Origin: Weimeria sp002480925
Lineage (GTDB): Bacteria > Bacillota > Clostridia > Lachnospirales > Lachnospiraceae
Direction of reading: 5' to 3'
DNA length: 64,000 bases
Assembly (NCBI RefSeq): GCF_052064335.1
Contig: NZ_JBQHVU010000009.1
Location: forward strand, 31,273-95,272
Of this stretch, positions 16,154-24,304 are shown piece by piece. How positions within the stretch are numbered: position 1 is the first letter of the stretch; each line of letters begins with the position of its first letter. The position numbers and the translations under genes are program-made. Below the pieces are notes generated by a model. It was not told the origin of the DNA. It did not search any database and was given only the letters and a program-made list of their open reading frames with translations.

Positions 16154-16984
16154 TTAGTTTCTGGTCCTGCTGCCTGAATAGGGCAGGACCACATGTACAA
16201 GGGCTTCTGATACAGCCGCAACTATGACTGCAGCAAGTACTGCCTCGATCACGCCATTGAATCCTATTATACCAAGTATCACTCCAAGAAGGGCAGACTG
16301 TGGTACATCAGTCGCCCTTGCATAGGCATCATGATATAGTATATAGATAGAGGGCATTACCAGAAGCGTATTGGTAAGCGCTCCGGTAAGTCCTGCATAG
16401 GCATATCCAAGCGTTCCCCTGTCTTTTTTAAGAGAAAGTGCCATAAGCGCGGCAAAGATCACAGCTGCAATGACAAGCGACAGGAAGACTGAAGCAGGGA
16501 CATTCTCAAGGCGTCTTGAAAAGAGCTGATAAAGTCCTGCGAAGGCCACAAGGCTTATAAGGGCGTCCATCACTCCTATCCCGGCCCTTGAGCTGGATTT
16601 TACTGTAAGCCTCTTTATCAGAATGAATACATAGTAAGGTAATACTCCTACAAGTATCCTTGGGACAAAGCAGATAAAGATGCTCTTAAAGACTCCTGAC
16701 GGTCCGAACTGCGATGCGGCAATTACCGGTGAAAAAACAAATGCGCTGACCGTATCCGGAGTCAGCGTGCTTTTAAGAAAGCTCATAAGTCCGAAGACGA
16801 ATCCAAGGAAGGACCCCTTCTTAGGTCCAAGAAAGATCGCTCCGAGTATGACTGGTATATGTACTATCGTCGCATTTATCACTCCAAGCGGGATGAATCC
16901 CAGAGGTGTGATCGTCATTATAACTATGATCGCTGTAAAAAGCGCTGTAAGCACAAGGCTTAAGGTCTCTTTTTTCGTGTTCAT
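16154..16984 (-). CDS. ECF transporter S-component, substrate uncertain
   Basis: Integral membrane protein of 276 residues with six or more hydrophobic segments. The N-terminal TPLGFIPLGVINATIVHIPVI and GPKKGSFLGFVFGLMSFL stretches are typical of the substrate-binding S-component of energy-coupling-factor transporters in the PF12822-like group that includes pantothenate transporters. S-components pair with a shared EcfA-A'-T module encoded elsewhere. A promoter of its own lies at 17012-17040. No riboswitch fits in the short leader, so the vitamin cannot be read from regulation. Confidence 0.83.
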   Translation of the reverse strand: MNTKKETLSLVLTALFTAIIVIMTITPLGFIPLGVINATIVHIPVILGAIFLGPKKGSFLGFVFGLMSFLKSTLTPDTVSAFVFSPVIAASQFGPSGVFKSIFICFVPRILVGVLPYYVFILIKRLTVKSSSRAGIGVMDALISLVAFAGLYQLFSRRLENVPASVFLSLVIAAVIFAALMALSLKKDRGTLGYAYAGLTGALTNTLLVMPSIYILYHDAYARATDVPQSALLGVILGIIGFNGVIEAVLAAVIVAAVSEALVHVVLPYSGSRTRN

Positions 16985-17011
16985 GAAAATAAAAGCCTTC
17001 CTTTCAGAATT

Positions 17012-17040
17012 ATTCTACATTTTTTAGAATATGTTTGCAA
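17012..17040 (-). promoter_or_regulatory. Vegetative promoter of the ECF S-component
   Basis: Minus strand: TTGCAA (17035-17040), 17-bp spacer, TAGAAT (17012-17017), 27 nt before the ATG. It starts a new unit 10 nt after the end of the deaminase gene. Confidence 0.55.
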
Positions 17041-17049
17041 GATAAATAT

Positions 17050-19488
17050 TTAAAGCATTGTTGAGATGTTTTCTCCTTTTCCGAAGAATTTCACATATCC
17101 CTCCAGAGAGGATGCCTTAGTAAGCAGATGCCTGGCGCCGCGGTAAACATAGATCCTTGCCTGGCCCTTTCCGTTTTTCGCCTCCTGGATCATATTCTCT
17201 CCGGCAGAATTGCCATCCATTGCTATAAGTATCGAAGGGCGGCGCTCGAATATCTCGAAATTGACGCTCTTATAGATACCCTGTCCCTCAAATTCCGGAG
17301 AGACCCTGATCTTTACTCCTGATTCCTTAAGGGCATCTCTTTCCCCTACGGAAAGAAGAGAAGGTACAAAGGCATATATCTCAAAGGGATCCCTCTCCTG
17401 TCTGTTCAGATCCACAAGCAATCTCTCATAGCCCTTAAGTGTATGGCCTATCACAAAGAAATACTCTGACGGATCAAGGTCCCTTATCATTTCCTCAAGC
17501 TGGATCCTTCCATCCTCCGTAACCCTTGTGGTTCTCTTTTCTGTATTGAAGCTTCCACCGACTAATATGACAGGTGTGCGGTCCCATGGAAGCTCGTCTA
17601 TACTGCTCCTTAGCTCGCTTGCCGCATCATAATGTCTGCTCCTGTTGATATAGAGTCCCTCAAGACGATTCCTTCCCATATGGGAAAGGATAACCTCCTC
17701 TATAGTATGGTTCCCTTTTAGCCGTTCAAAATTCCTGCTCTTTCTTCTGAAGCTTTCCTCGCTCTCCTTTATGATCCTTTCCTCTGTCTTCCTCATCATT
17801 GCTGCCTGATCATGATCAAGGCCTAAAAGACAGATAAGAGAAAGCTCCTCATCTCTTGGCGATGTGCCATATATAGCCGCTCCATCCGTTCCCTGGACAC
17901 AGCTTATACCCTCCTTCAGATACTGCCTCAGCGGGTGGTTGGCAAGCGAGTTCAGATTATTGAGACGTACATTTGATGTGATCTGGAATTCGAGGACTAC
18001 CCCCAGATCACGGATCATCTTCATCAGCCGCCTGCCCTTCTGTGAGGTAAAGGAATAGGTGTAGAGTCCATGTCCTATACGCATATGAGGCATGCTTACC
18101 CCGTCTGGCAGACAGTCCCTCACACATTCTATCGAATGGGCAATATTGTCCTTCTGACTGTCATTTTCTCCGGCATGTACCCTTATCACCATATCTGGAT
18201 CAAGGGTAAGCAGCTTGTCGATCTCATAGAATACTGGCTTCAGGGAGATGATATCGTTTATCTCCTCTCCGACGAAATCAACACCGGCCACATAAGGGTC
18301 TAGTATGGTTCCCTTAAGCGCCGCTATATTCTGTGACAGATAATCATCCGGAGTCCGACGGTCCTTTACTATAGTAAGGGGTATCCTCCTGATTGCCGCA
18401 AGGAAACGGATCCTTACTCCCGTCTCCCTGTAGATATCAGGCATTACCTCATGGACCTCCTCAAGCATCTTTACTGATTCGTATTTCTTTACCAGGGTCG
18501 TATCGGAGATCTCAGCATAGGCTATTCCCTGAGAAGCGTATGTCCTGGCTATCCAGAGCAGGAGATCCTTAAAAAGGCTGTTGTCATGATACCTCTTATC
18601 TTCCCGGTCCTTAAGCATCTGAGCTAAATATCTGCTTATATCCCTGTCGCATACACTTAAGGCCCTGTCGACCGGGATTTTATCCTCTGCCTCCCTGCCT
18701 TTACAGAATACATATCTGTAGAGATATACCTTCTCAAGATTGGTAAAGACCGCCTGTCCATCCTTTAGTATAGAAAGAGAGGCCCGGATCCTTGCTATAT
18801 TATCCTCTGCATGTTCCTGATTATTAAGGATCAGGTCGGCAAAATTGATGAAGGTATTGTCATTTATCTTCCGATCAAGATATTTGCCCGAAAGACCGCT
18901 GTCCACAAACTGCTTTTCTACTCTTGCTCTCCTTGCCGCAAGGATCTCCTCCTGATGCGGCGTAAGAGTAAGTCCGAGCTTTCTCACATAATAGAGCGGA
19001 TATCTGAGCTGATGTACTATGCCTAAGGCTATCAGCACATCTCCTGACAGATTCGCGTTCATATGGGTATGCAGATCTGAACGGAACTTTATATCCCTTG
19101 GGATATAGTCCTTGAATATAGTTTTATCAAGATCCGTAGTATAATCCTTGGTCTGGCTCATAAGAGTCTTTGAGATCGCGGGTATTCCGGCCTTTATCTC
19201 TACCCTTCCGTCAGAGTAGATATTTGCAGCCTTTATCCCTCCCAGCCGAAAGACCCAGACCTCCCTGTTGTTTCCGTCTATATAGCAGGGAATCCGTCCC
19301 CTTATCACGAGAAGCGAGTCCTTATCCTCAGACAGGGGCGTTCCTGTAAGTCTCGACAGATTTCTGATAAGATTGCCGGTATGATGATTCGGAGTGGACA
19401 GACAGTAATAGAGCTCTCCGAGATCCCAGTAGAGATCTACCACTATATCCTTTTTATTATCCAGATAAAATTTAGTAAAAAAGGTCAT
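17050..19488 (-). CDS. Adenosine-deaminase-like enzyme fused to a SLOG-like domain
   Basis: Protein of 812 residues in three parts. Residues 1-130 are an unrecognised beta-rich region. Residues 130-600 carry the adenosine/AMP deaminase barrel: DLHTH (His140, His142), HAGE (His438, Glu441), IGHG (His473) and GTDG (Asp535), so the zinc ligands are in place. The second Asp of the usual TDD motif is Gly536. An insert of over 150 residues separates the first His pair from the next motif. Residues 630-805 read as a Rossmann-like SLOG/LOG domain (VGGSFN, FFVIGHTLKGYE, ILIAMDGNSAGE). Plain housekeeping adenosine deaminases are about 340 residues. It is the last gene of the SPFH operon, 16 nt after the TPM gene. 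Substrate unknown. Confidence 0.82.
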   Translation of the reverse strand: MTFFTKFYLDNKKDIVVDLYWDLGELYYCLSTPNHHTGNLIRNLSRLTGTPLSEDKDSLLVIRGRIPCYIDGNNREVWVFRLGGIKAANIYSDGRVEIKAGIPAISKTLMSQTKDYTTDLDKTIFKDYIPRDIKFRSDLHTHMNANLSGDVLIALGIVHQLRYPLYYVRKLGLTLTPHQEEILAARRARVEKQFVDSGLSGKYLDRKINDNTFINFADLILNNQEHAEDNIARIRASLSILKDGQAVFTNLEKVYLYRYVFCKGREAEDKIPVDRALSVCDRDISRYLAQMLKDREDKRYHDNSLFKDLLLWIARTYASQGIAYAEISDTTLVKKYESVKMLEEVHEVMPDIYRETGVRIRFLAAIRRIPLTIVKDRRTPDDYLSQNIAALKGTILDPYVAGVDFVGEEINDIISLKPVFYEIDKLLTLDPDMVIRVHAGENDSQKDNIAHSIECVRDCLPDGVSMPHMRIGHGLYTYSFTSQKGRRLMKMIRDLGVVLEFQITSNVRLNNLNSLANHPLRQYLKEGISCVQGTDGAAIYGTSPRDEELSLICLLGLDHDQAAMMRKTEERIIKESEESFRRKSRNFERLKGNHTIEEVILSHMGRNRLEGLYINRSRHYDAASELRSSIDELPWDRTPVILVGGSFNTEKRTTRVTEDGRIQLEEMIRDLDPSEYFFVIGHTLKGYERLLVDLNRQERDPFEIYAFVPSLLSVGERDALKESGVKIRVSPEFEGQGIYKSVNFEIFERRPSILIAMDGNSAGENMIQEAKNGKGQARIYVYRGARHLLTKASSLEGYVKFFGKGENISTML

Positions 19489-19504
19489 TTATGCTCCCTT
19501 ACTG

Positions 19505-20296
19505 TTAAAAGCCATGTCCCCCTCCCGATGAACCGCCGCCTCCTGACGAACCGCCTCCTGAGAAGCCTCCGCCACCGGATGATGAGCTTCTCCTTCTGCT
19601 TTTATGAACTATGGCATTAAGAAACACCGGATTTATCATTCCATTATATGAAACCGGACCGAATTCGCTTCTTCCTATATCAGCAGGAATGACAGGAGAG
19701 ACCCTGCGGTTTTTTCTTGAAAGCAGGCATACTACAAACATTATAAAAAAGCCAAGAAAAAGTCCTAAAAGGACTGCGACTGCATAACGCATCGGGCGCA
19801 GGATAAAACCATTTTCAATGACCTTATCTGTCTGTGTGAAGGCCATCGAAAGGCATCTGTAATAATCACCGGCTGATGCATATCTGTATACATTGTCTGT
19901 GACATCCCTTGCGTCTCCGCTCGTAAACTCCCTCCGGCATTTTCCAAAGCCTCCTGTATAGAGCTGTCTGTCAGACATATTTATCAGAAAGGCAACTCCG
20001 TCGCTGTCCCCATATACATCGTGATAGCATAAATCCATCTCATCATGCATGCGGCCGCTCGAATAGAGATAGCTGTCCTCAGTCACTATCAAATAATTGC
20101 GACTGGACGAATATGCACCCAGCTGCCTGTAGAGCTTCTGCTCCTCTTCATCACTTAGAAGATCTGCCCTGTCATTTATAGTGACATTTGAACCTGCTGC
20201 CATAGCTGTCTCAGTTATTAGGGAAAGAAAAGAAATCCCTGATAAAACGACCAGGGCAGCCATGATGATAAGGGAATATCTCTTAATACCTCTCAT
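19505..20296 (-). CDS. TPM-domain membrane protein (YgcG/YdjH-like)
   Basis: Protein of 263 residues: signal peptide (about 8-34), a TPM-type domain (35-155, beginning INDRADLLSDEEEQKLYRQL), one transmembrane helix (about 167-192) and a cytoplasmic tail ending in Ser/Gly repeats (GGGGFSGGGSSGGGG). TPM-domain proteins are found in phage-shock and membrane-stress loci. It overlaps the upstream zinc-ribbon gene by 14 nt. In B. subtilis the pspA-ydjG-ydjH-ydjI operon has a comparable set; here the order is SPFH, zinc ribbon, TPM, deaminase and no pspA is seen. Confidence 0.83.
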   Translation of the reverse strand: MRGIKRYSLIIMAALVVLSGISFLSLITETAMAAGSNVTINDRADLLSDEEEQKLYRQLGAYSSSRNYLIVTEDSYLYSSGRMHDEMDLCYHDVYGDSDGVAFLINMSDRQLYTGGFGKCRREFTSGDARDVTDNVYRYASAGDYYRCLSMAFTQTDKVIENGFILRPMRYAVAVLLGLFLGFFIMFVVCLLSRKNRRVSPVIPADIGRSEFGPVSYNGMINPVFLNAIVHKSRRRSSSSGGGGFSGGGSSGGGGSSGGGHGF

Positions 20297-21833
20297 TTAG
20301 TCCTCCTCCTGTCTTCTGAAACTGCGGCAGCGGACTGGTCGCAAGCCTGTTATAATCAGCTGTAAGTCTGTATGCTACTATTATAAGCACCAGCAGGTTT
20401 GCTATTATAAGGCCATAGAGGAATATATCCTGATGAGGTGCAAGAAAAATATCCGCAAGTGATATAGCAGCTCCTGCACCGGCAAAGAGGGTCGTTTTAG
20501 AAAAGCTTCCTGATGTCCTTGTGGCTATCACCACAAGAGCGACTACTATGCTTGCTATGCCGATCAGCTTGAAAAAGTTTCCCGAGAAAAGATTCCCAAA
20601 GAATCCGATCAGGCATAATCCCCCTACCACAAGTCCGGCTGCGTCCTTACCGGAAAAGACCTTAAAGGAGCCTTTATACTCAGCCCGCTTCTTTACTCCT
20701 GTATATCCGGCATCATCAGTATGGTTTTCCTTTCTATATATCCGCTCTGACTGGATGGCTGATATTATCATAAGGACCGATGAAAAGATTAGCGTCACGT
20801 AGGGAACTATACGCATATCTATGGTCCCGAATACTGCAAAGAGTAGGAGCAGGAGGATAGCACAGACAAAAGAGGTGATAAGCGAGGCCCTTACATATTT
20901 GCCGATATCGACAGGAAGGTCTGCATAGGTCACTCCTGTCTGACCATTCACCACGGTATAGGCCACCCTGTTATTCTTCCTTGTGGTGAGAAACCATAGA
21001 GGCAGATAGGCTCCTGTGCACTCCTTCTCCACTGTCAGATGATCTGCTACCCTCTGACAGGTCCCTTTAAAATCCCCGATAGAATAATCGTTATTCTCTT
21101 CAGCCATCTGATCCATCTTTTTTACTATTGTCTCACTGCATTTAGCCCTTGCCGAATCAACGTAGACTGATGGGTCGACAGTGGAATTTTCAGCATAGAA
21201 GCCTGCCATATAGTCAGGATTGAATTCTTCGAGCTTATCAATGAAAAAAGGGTCCAGCTTCTCGCTTACTGTATCATCAAGAGTCGCAGAGGCATCCACT
21301 CCCATGCTGATGCTGCAATCCAGATCTGTCTTCATATCTGCCAGATAATGATAATCATAGACAGCATCCGATGTATATTTCTCTACCGAAGCCACGACAG
21401 TCCCGCTTGCCTTGTAATGATAGATCCAGTAAGGTGTATAAAGTCCTACAAAAGATGAAAGGCCATCCGTGCCGGAAAGCTCATCAGGAAGAAATGGAAC
21501 TCCCTTCACCATCCTCCTGTATCTGTCTATACAGTCCTCCTTGGACAGGGAAAAGGGGATTATGAGCTCCGGGTATCCCTTTTCTGAAAAAGCTTGTGCA
21601 TTAGCGATCTCTGTTCCGCAGTAGGGACAGAATTCCATACCCTCAAGTGATGGAGCTGCTACCTCTCCCCCGCAGCTGGGGCAGGTCAGTATCTGACGGG
21701 TATAATCAAAGCTCTTTGGCTTATAGCCTTCTACATCAAAAAAGGATCCGCATGATCTGCATTTCATCTGCCCTCTGGTCGGATCATATACCAGCTGCCC
21801 GCCACATGACGGACATGGAAAAAGCTCTGCCAT
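20283..21833 (-). CDS. Double zinc-ribbon membrane protein (YdjG-like)
   Basis: Protein of 516 residues. Two TFIIB-type zinc ribbons open it (CPSCGG...CRSCG at residues 6-31 and CPSCGG...CPYCG at about 51-73). A soluble region follows (about 90-320), with 'TPYWIYHYKASG' and 'ECTGAYLPLWFLTTR' resembling the LY-P-W motifs of this family. Several hydrophobic segments fill about 325-500. Bacillus YdjG has the same plan and links PspA to the membrane; that role is an analogy. It has a 21-nt gap to the SPFH gene and overlaps the TPM gene. Confidence 0.82.
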   Translation of the reverse strand: MAELFPCPSCGGQLVYDPTRGQMKCRSCGSFFDVEGYKPKSFDYTRQILTCPSCGGEVAAPSLEGMEFCPYCGTEIANAQAFSEKGYPELIIPFSLSKEDCIDRYRRMVKGVPFLPDELSGTDGLSSFVGLYTPYWIYHYKASGTVVASVEKYTSDAVYDYHYLADMKTDLDCSISMGVDASATLDDTVSEKLDPFFIDKLEEFNPDYMAGFYAENSTVDPSVYVDSARAKCSETIVKKMDQMAEENNDYSIGDFKGTCQRVADHLTVEKECTGAYLPLWFLTTRKNNRVAYTVVNGQTGVTYADLPVDIGKYVRASLITSFVCAILLLLLFAVFGTIDMRIVPYVTLIFSSVLMIISAIQSERIYRKENHTDDAGYTGVKKRAEYKGSFKVFSGKDAAGLVVGGLCLIGFFGNLFSGNFFKLIGIASIVVALVVIATRTSGSFSKTTLFAGAGAAISLADIFLAPHQDIFLYGLIIANLLVLIIVAYRLTADYNRLATSPLPQFQKTGGGLNERY

Positions 21834-21854
21834 TTTCTCTCCTTTCCTTATAGA

Positions 21855-22982
21855 TCAGAATACTGGCTTCTTTGTGCCACACTTAGGGCAGAAGTTGCCA
21901 TTTGACCTGGTGCCGCACTTTGGACAGAACCACATATCCTCTCCTCCTGCCGTCTGGTCCTGGCCATCCTCTGCTGCCGAATCAGACGAAGCATCCTTAT
22001 CAAAAAACTGATTTGCATTGATTCCACCGGCGGCATTTGCCATATTAAGTCCGGCAAATCCCATCATTGCTCCCTGTGAATTGCCTGCTGCGGTACGCAT
22101 CGCCTCGGCCTGTGCCTGTACAAGTGCTGCTCCGGCCATTCCGCGGTTTTTATATACTGCCTGTCTCTGGATATCAGAGAGCATCTTCTGATCCTCCTCA
22201 GGGATAGTCGCAGAGATTATCTGGACCGAGGTGATGGTAAGTCCGTAATGGGACTCCCATGACTGATCCAGCTCTGCCTTCATCGCATCGCTTATAGCCC
22301 TTGTCTGTCCCGGAAGCGCCGACGGCCTTATCCCCATACCGCTTAGCTGGGCAAAGGCCGGCTGAAGCGCCTGGATAAACTCTGCTCTCAGCTGGTCATT
22401 TATCTGGTCGATAGTAAACTCATCTGAGATATTTCCGGCAATCGTGCTGTATAAGACCACAGGATCTGCCACCCTCATAGTATATGTACCGTTGCACCTT
22501 ATCGCCGTATCCAGATCGAGGCCTATGTTAGGATCCACTATCCTGAACGGAACAGGCTGAGGCGTCCCGAACCTGCATCCGGTAAGCTCCTTCATATTCA
22601 CATAGTATATCCTCTGCTGGACAGGGTTTAATCCTCCGAATGTAAATCTTTCCCAGCCCCTGCTTATCACATCAGAGATTGGTCCTGAAAACATAGACGG
22701 TGAGGTATCATCATCCCAGGTATATGCTCCCGGCTCTGCCGCAAGATCGACTATCTTCCCCTGACTTACCAGGATAGCGCATAATCCCTCATTTACTATG
22801 ATCGCAGAGCCCTTTGAGATATCATCGACATCAGCCCTTCTGTTTGACGATCTGCCTGATACCATATGTGATGCTCTTCTGATGAGAACCTGTGACGGAA
22901 GGGAGTCACAGGTGTAGAACTCCTTCCACTGGTTAGCCAGCTCTCCTCCTACTGCTCCTGCAAATGCTCTTAAAAATCCCAT
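21855..22982 (-). CDS. SPFH-domain protein with C-terminal zinc ribbon (YdjI-like)
   Basis: Protein of 375 residues of the SPFH group once named virion-core-like. The SPFH domain spans about residues 40-260 (IVNEGLCAILVSQGKIVDLAAEPG..., FGGLNP). An Ala/Gln-rich coiled part follows (YKNRGMAGAALVQAQAEA), and the end has a zinc ribbon with CPKCG twice. There is no N-terminal membrane helix, so it must be recruited to membranes, as proposed for Bacillus YdjI via PspA. First gene of the operon, with the best promoter of the window (TTGACA/TAAAAT) and an AAGGAGG ribosome-binding site. Confidence 0.88.
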   Translation of the reverse strand: MGFLRAFAGAVGGELANQWKEFYTCDSLPSQVLIRRASHMVSGRSSNRRADVDDISKGSAIIVNEGLCAILVSQGKIVDLAAEPGAYTWDDDTSPSMFSGPISDVISRGWERFTFGGLNPVQQRIYYVNMKELTGCRFGTPQPVPFRIVDPNIGLDLDTAIRCNGTYTMRVADPVVLYSTIAGNISDEFTIDQINDQLRAEFIQALQPAFAQLSGMGIRPSALPGQTRAISDAMKAELDQSWESHYGLTITSVQIISATIPEEDQKMLSDIQRQAVYKNRGMAGAALVQAQAEAMRTAAGNSQGAMMGFAGLNMANAAGGINANQFFDKDASSDSAAEDGQDQTAGGEDMWFCPKCGTRSNGNFCPKCGTKKPVF

Positions 22983-23020
22983 TCATTTCCTCCTTTTTTC
23001 AAAAACAACAACTGAATCTG

Positions 23021-23049
23021 ATTTTATCCTGTAAAAAGTCTCCTGTCAA
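23021..23049 (-). promoter_or_regulatory. Promoter of the SPFH-zinc ribbon-TPM-deaminase operon
   Basis: Minus strand: TTGACA (23044-23049, perfect), 17-bp spacer, TAAAAT (23021-23026). Looks like a housekeeping promoter rather than the sigma-W type that drives the Bacillus ydj genes. Confidence 0.7.
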
Positions 23050-23065
23050 ATGGATCATGCCATCC

Positions 23066-23094
23066 TTGCGATGGAAGTCACTTTTTGCTATAGT
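23066..23094 (+). promoter_or_regulatory. Promoter of the CgeB-like glycosyltransferase gene
   Basis: TTGCGA (23066-23071), 17-bp spacer, TATAGT (23089-23094). The predicted start of transcription falls on or next to the ATG at 23102, so the mRNA may be leaderless. Back to back with the promoter at 23021-23049. Confidence 0.5.
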
Positions 23095-23101
23095 AGAAAC
23101 T

Positions 23102-24304
23102 ATGAAAGTCATATTCGTAAAGCTGTTTGAATCATATTTCGATGTTTCAGTGCCCTCTGCCATGAGGCGACTCGGCTGGGAGGTCACAGAGGAGACCTTC
23201 TATACCCCAAAGGACTTTGTCCACGACTCTGCGCTGCAGCAGCTTGTCCATGACAGACTGGAGGGCTCTGAGGCAGACTTCGTCTTCACGGTGAATTTCT
23301 GGCCTCTCCTCTCCCCGGTATTTAAGGATCTGGGGCTTAGATATGTATCCTGGAGCTATGATGCGCCGCTTAGACTTACCGGTACCGACGAGATGGAAAA
23401 TGACAATAATCTCATCTTTCTTTTCGACAGAGGCCAGGTAAGAGATTACAGAATGCAGGGGATCACAAGAGTCTTTCATCTGCCGCTTGGAGTGGATCCG
23501 CCTGTATTTGAGAAGGCTCTCCGGCAGAAAAGAAAGGCCACATACGGAGTCAGCTTTATAGGCCAGTTTTATGCCTCCCCCTATATGCCCATCCTTTCTG
23601 CCATGGATGATTATCTTAAGGGGCTTCTTCAGGGGATATGCGATGCCCAGAAGAATCTTATCGGATACTACATTCTTCCTGAGCTTATAACAGATGAGAT
23701 AGCCGATAAGGTAAATGAAAGGCTCATATATATAAAGGAGCATCCAGATGATTTCCCTATAGACTGCTCCGAAACCGGAGCCGAGTTCGCCGGCAGGATA
23801 AGCAGGCAGAATCTGATATATACGATCGCGACAAGGATCACCTGCATAGACCGGCTGACTCTTGTCGCATCCGCCTCAAGGGTGACTCCTACACTCGTCT
23901 GCACCGACGACACAGACTCCCTGAAGAAGCTCATCCCTCATGCCGAGATCCATGGAAGAGTGGACTATTACACCCAGATGCCTGTCATCTTCCGTGACAG
24001 CGTGATATCCCTATGTCCATCCCTTCGCTGCATAAGCACAGGGATCCCGCTCAGGGCTCTTGACATAATGGCCTCCCATGGCCTTGTCATGCTTCCAGCC
24101 ACAGAGGAGGCATATGAGTATTTCGAAAACGGAGCCGACAGCATTATCTATTCTTCCTATGAGGAGGCTTTTGACCTGATGAAGTTCTATCTGAGAAAGC
24201 AGGCAGATACCATTCCTATGAAAGAGAGAGCCTACAGGAAGGCAAAGAGTGAATTTTCAATGGAACACAGACTAAAGCAGATCGAGGAAAAGCTTGATGA
24301 CTGA
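23102..24304 (+). CDS. CgeB/DUF3880-type glycosyltransferase
   Basis: Protein of 400 residues, probable GT-B glycosyltransferase. It begins with the Rossmann strand MKVIFVKLF, has HLPLGVDP, SFIGQFYASPY in the middle, and a C-terminal lobe with the CgeB-type STGIPLRALDIMASHGLVMLP. The open frame reaches 46 codons further upstream, but that stretch contains the promoter; the ATG at 23102 starts the conserved strand. There is no Shine-Dalgarno. It overlaps the AlaX gene by 8 nt. Such enzymes often glycosylate spore coat or flagella; the acceptor here is unknown. Confidence 0.8.
   Translation: MKVIFVKLFESYFDVSVPSAMRRLGWEVTEETFYTPKDFVHDSALQQLVHDRLEGSEADFVFTVNFWPLLSPVFKDLGLRYVSWSYDAPLRLTGTDEMENDNNLIFLFDRGQVRDYRMQGITRVFHLPLGVDPPVFEKALRQKRKATYGVSFIGQFYASPYMPILSAMDDYLKGLLQGICDAQKNLIGYYILPELITDEIADKVNERLIYIKEHPDDFPIDCSETGAEFAGRISRQNLIYTIATRITCIDRLTLVASASRVTPTLVCTDDTDSLKKLIPHAEIHGRVDYYTQMPVIFRDSVISLCPSLRCISTGIPLRALDIMASHGLVMLPATEEAYEYFENGADSIIYSSYEEAFDLMKFYLRKQADTIPMKERAYRKAKSEFSMEHRLKQIEEKLDD

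Noticed and set aside
16985..17049. Riboswitch for the ECF transporter
   Set aside because: Only 65 nt, with a promoter inside; too short for the known vitamin riboswitches.
17050..19488. RADAR RdrB deaminase
   Set aside because: Size and deaminase core are suggestive, but no RdrA-type ATPase is adjacent, and the SLOG-like C-terminus and SPFH partners do not fit RADAR.
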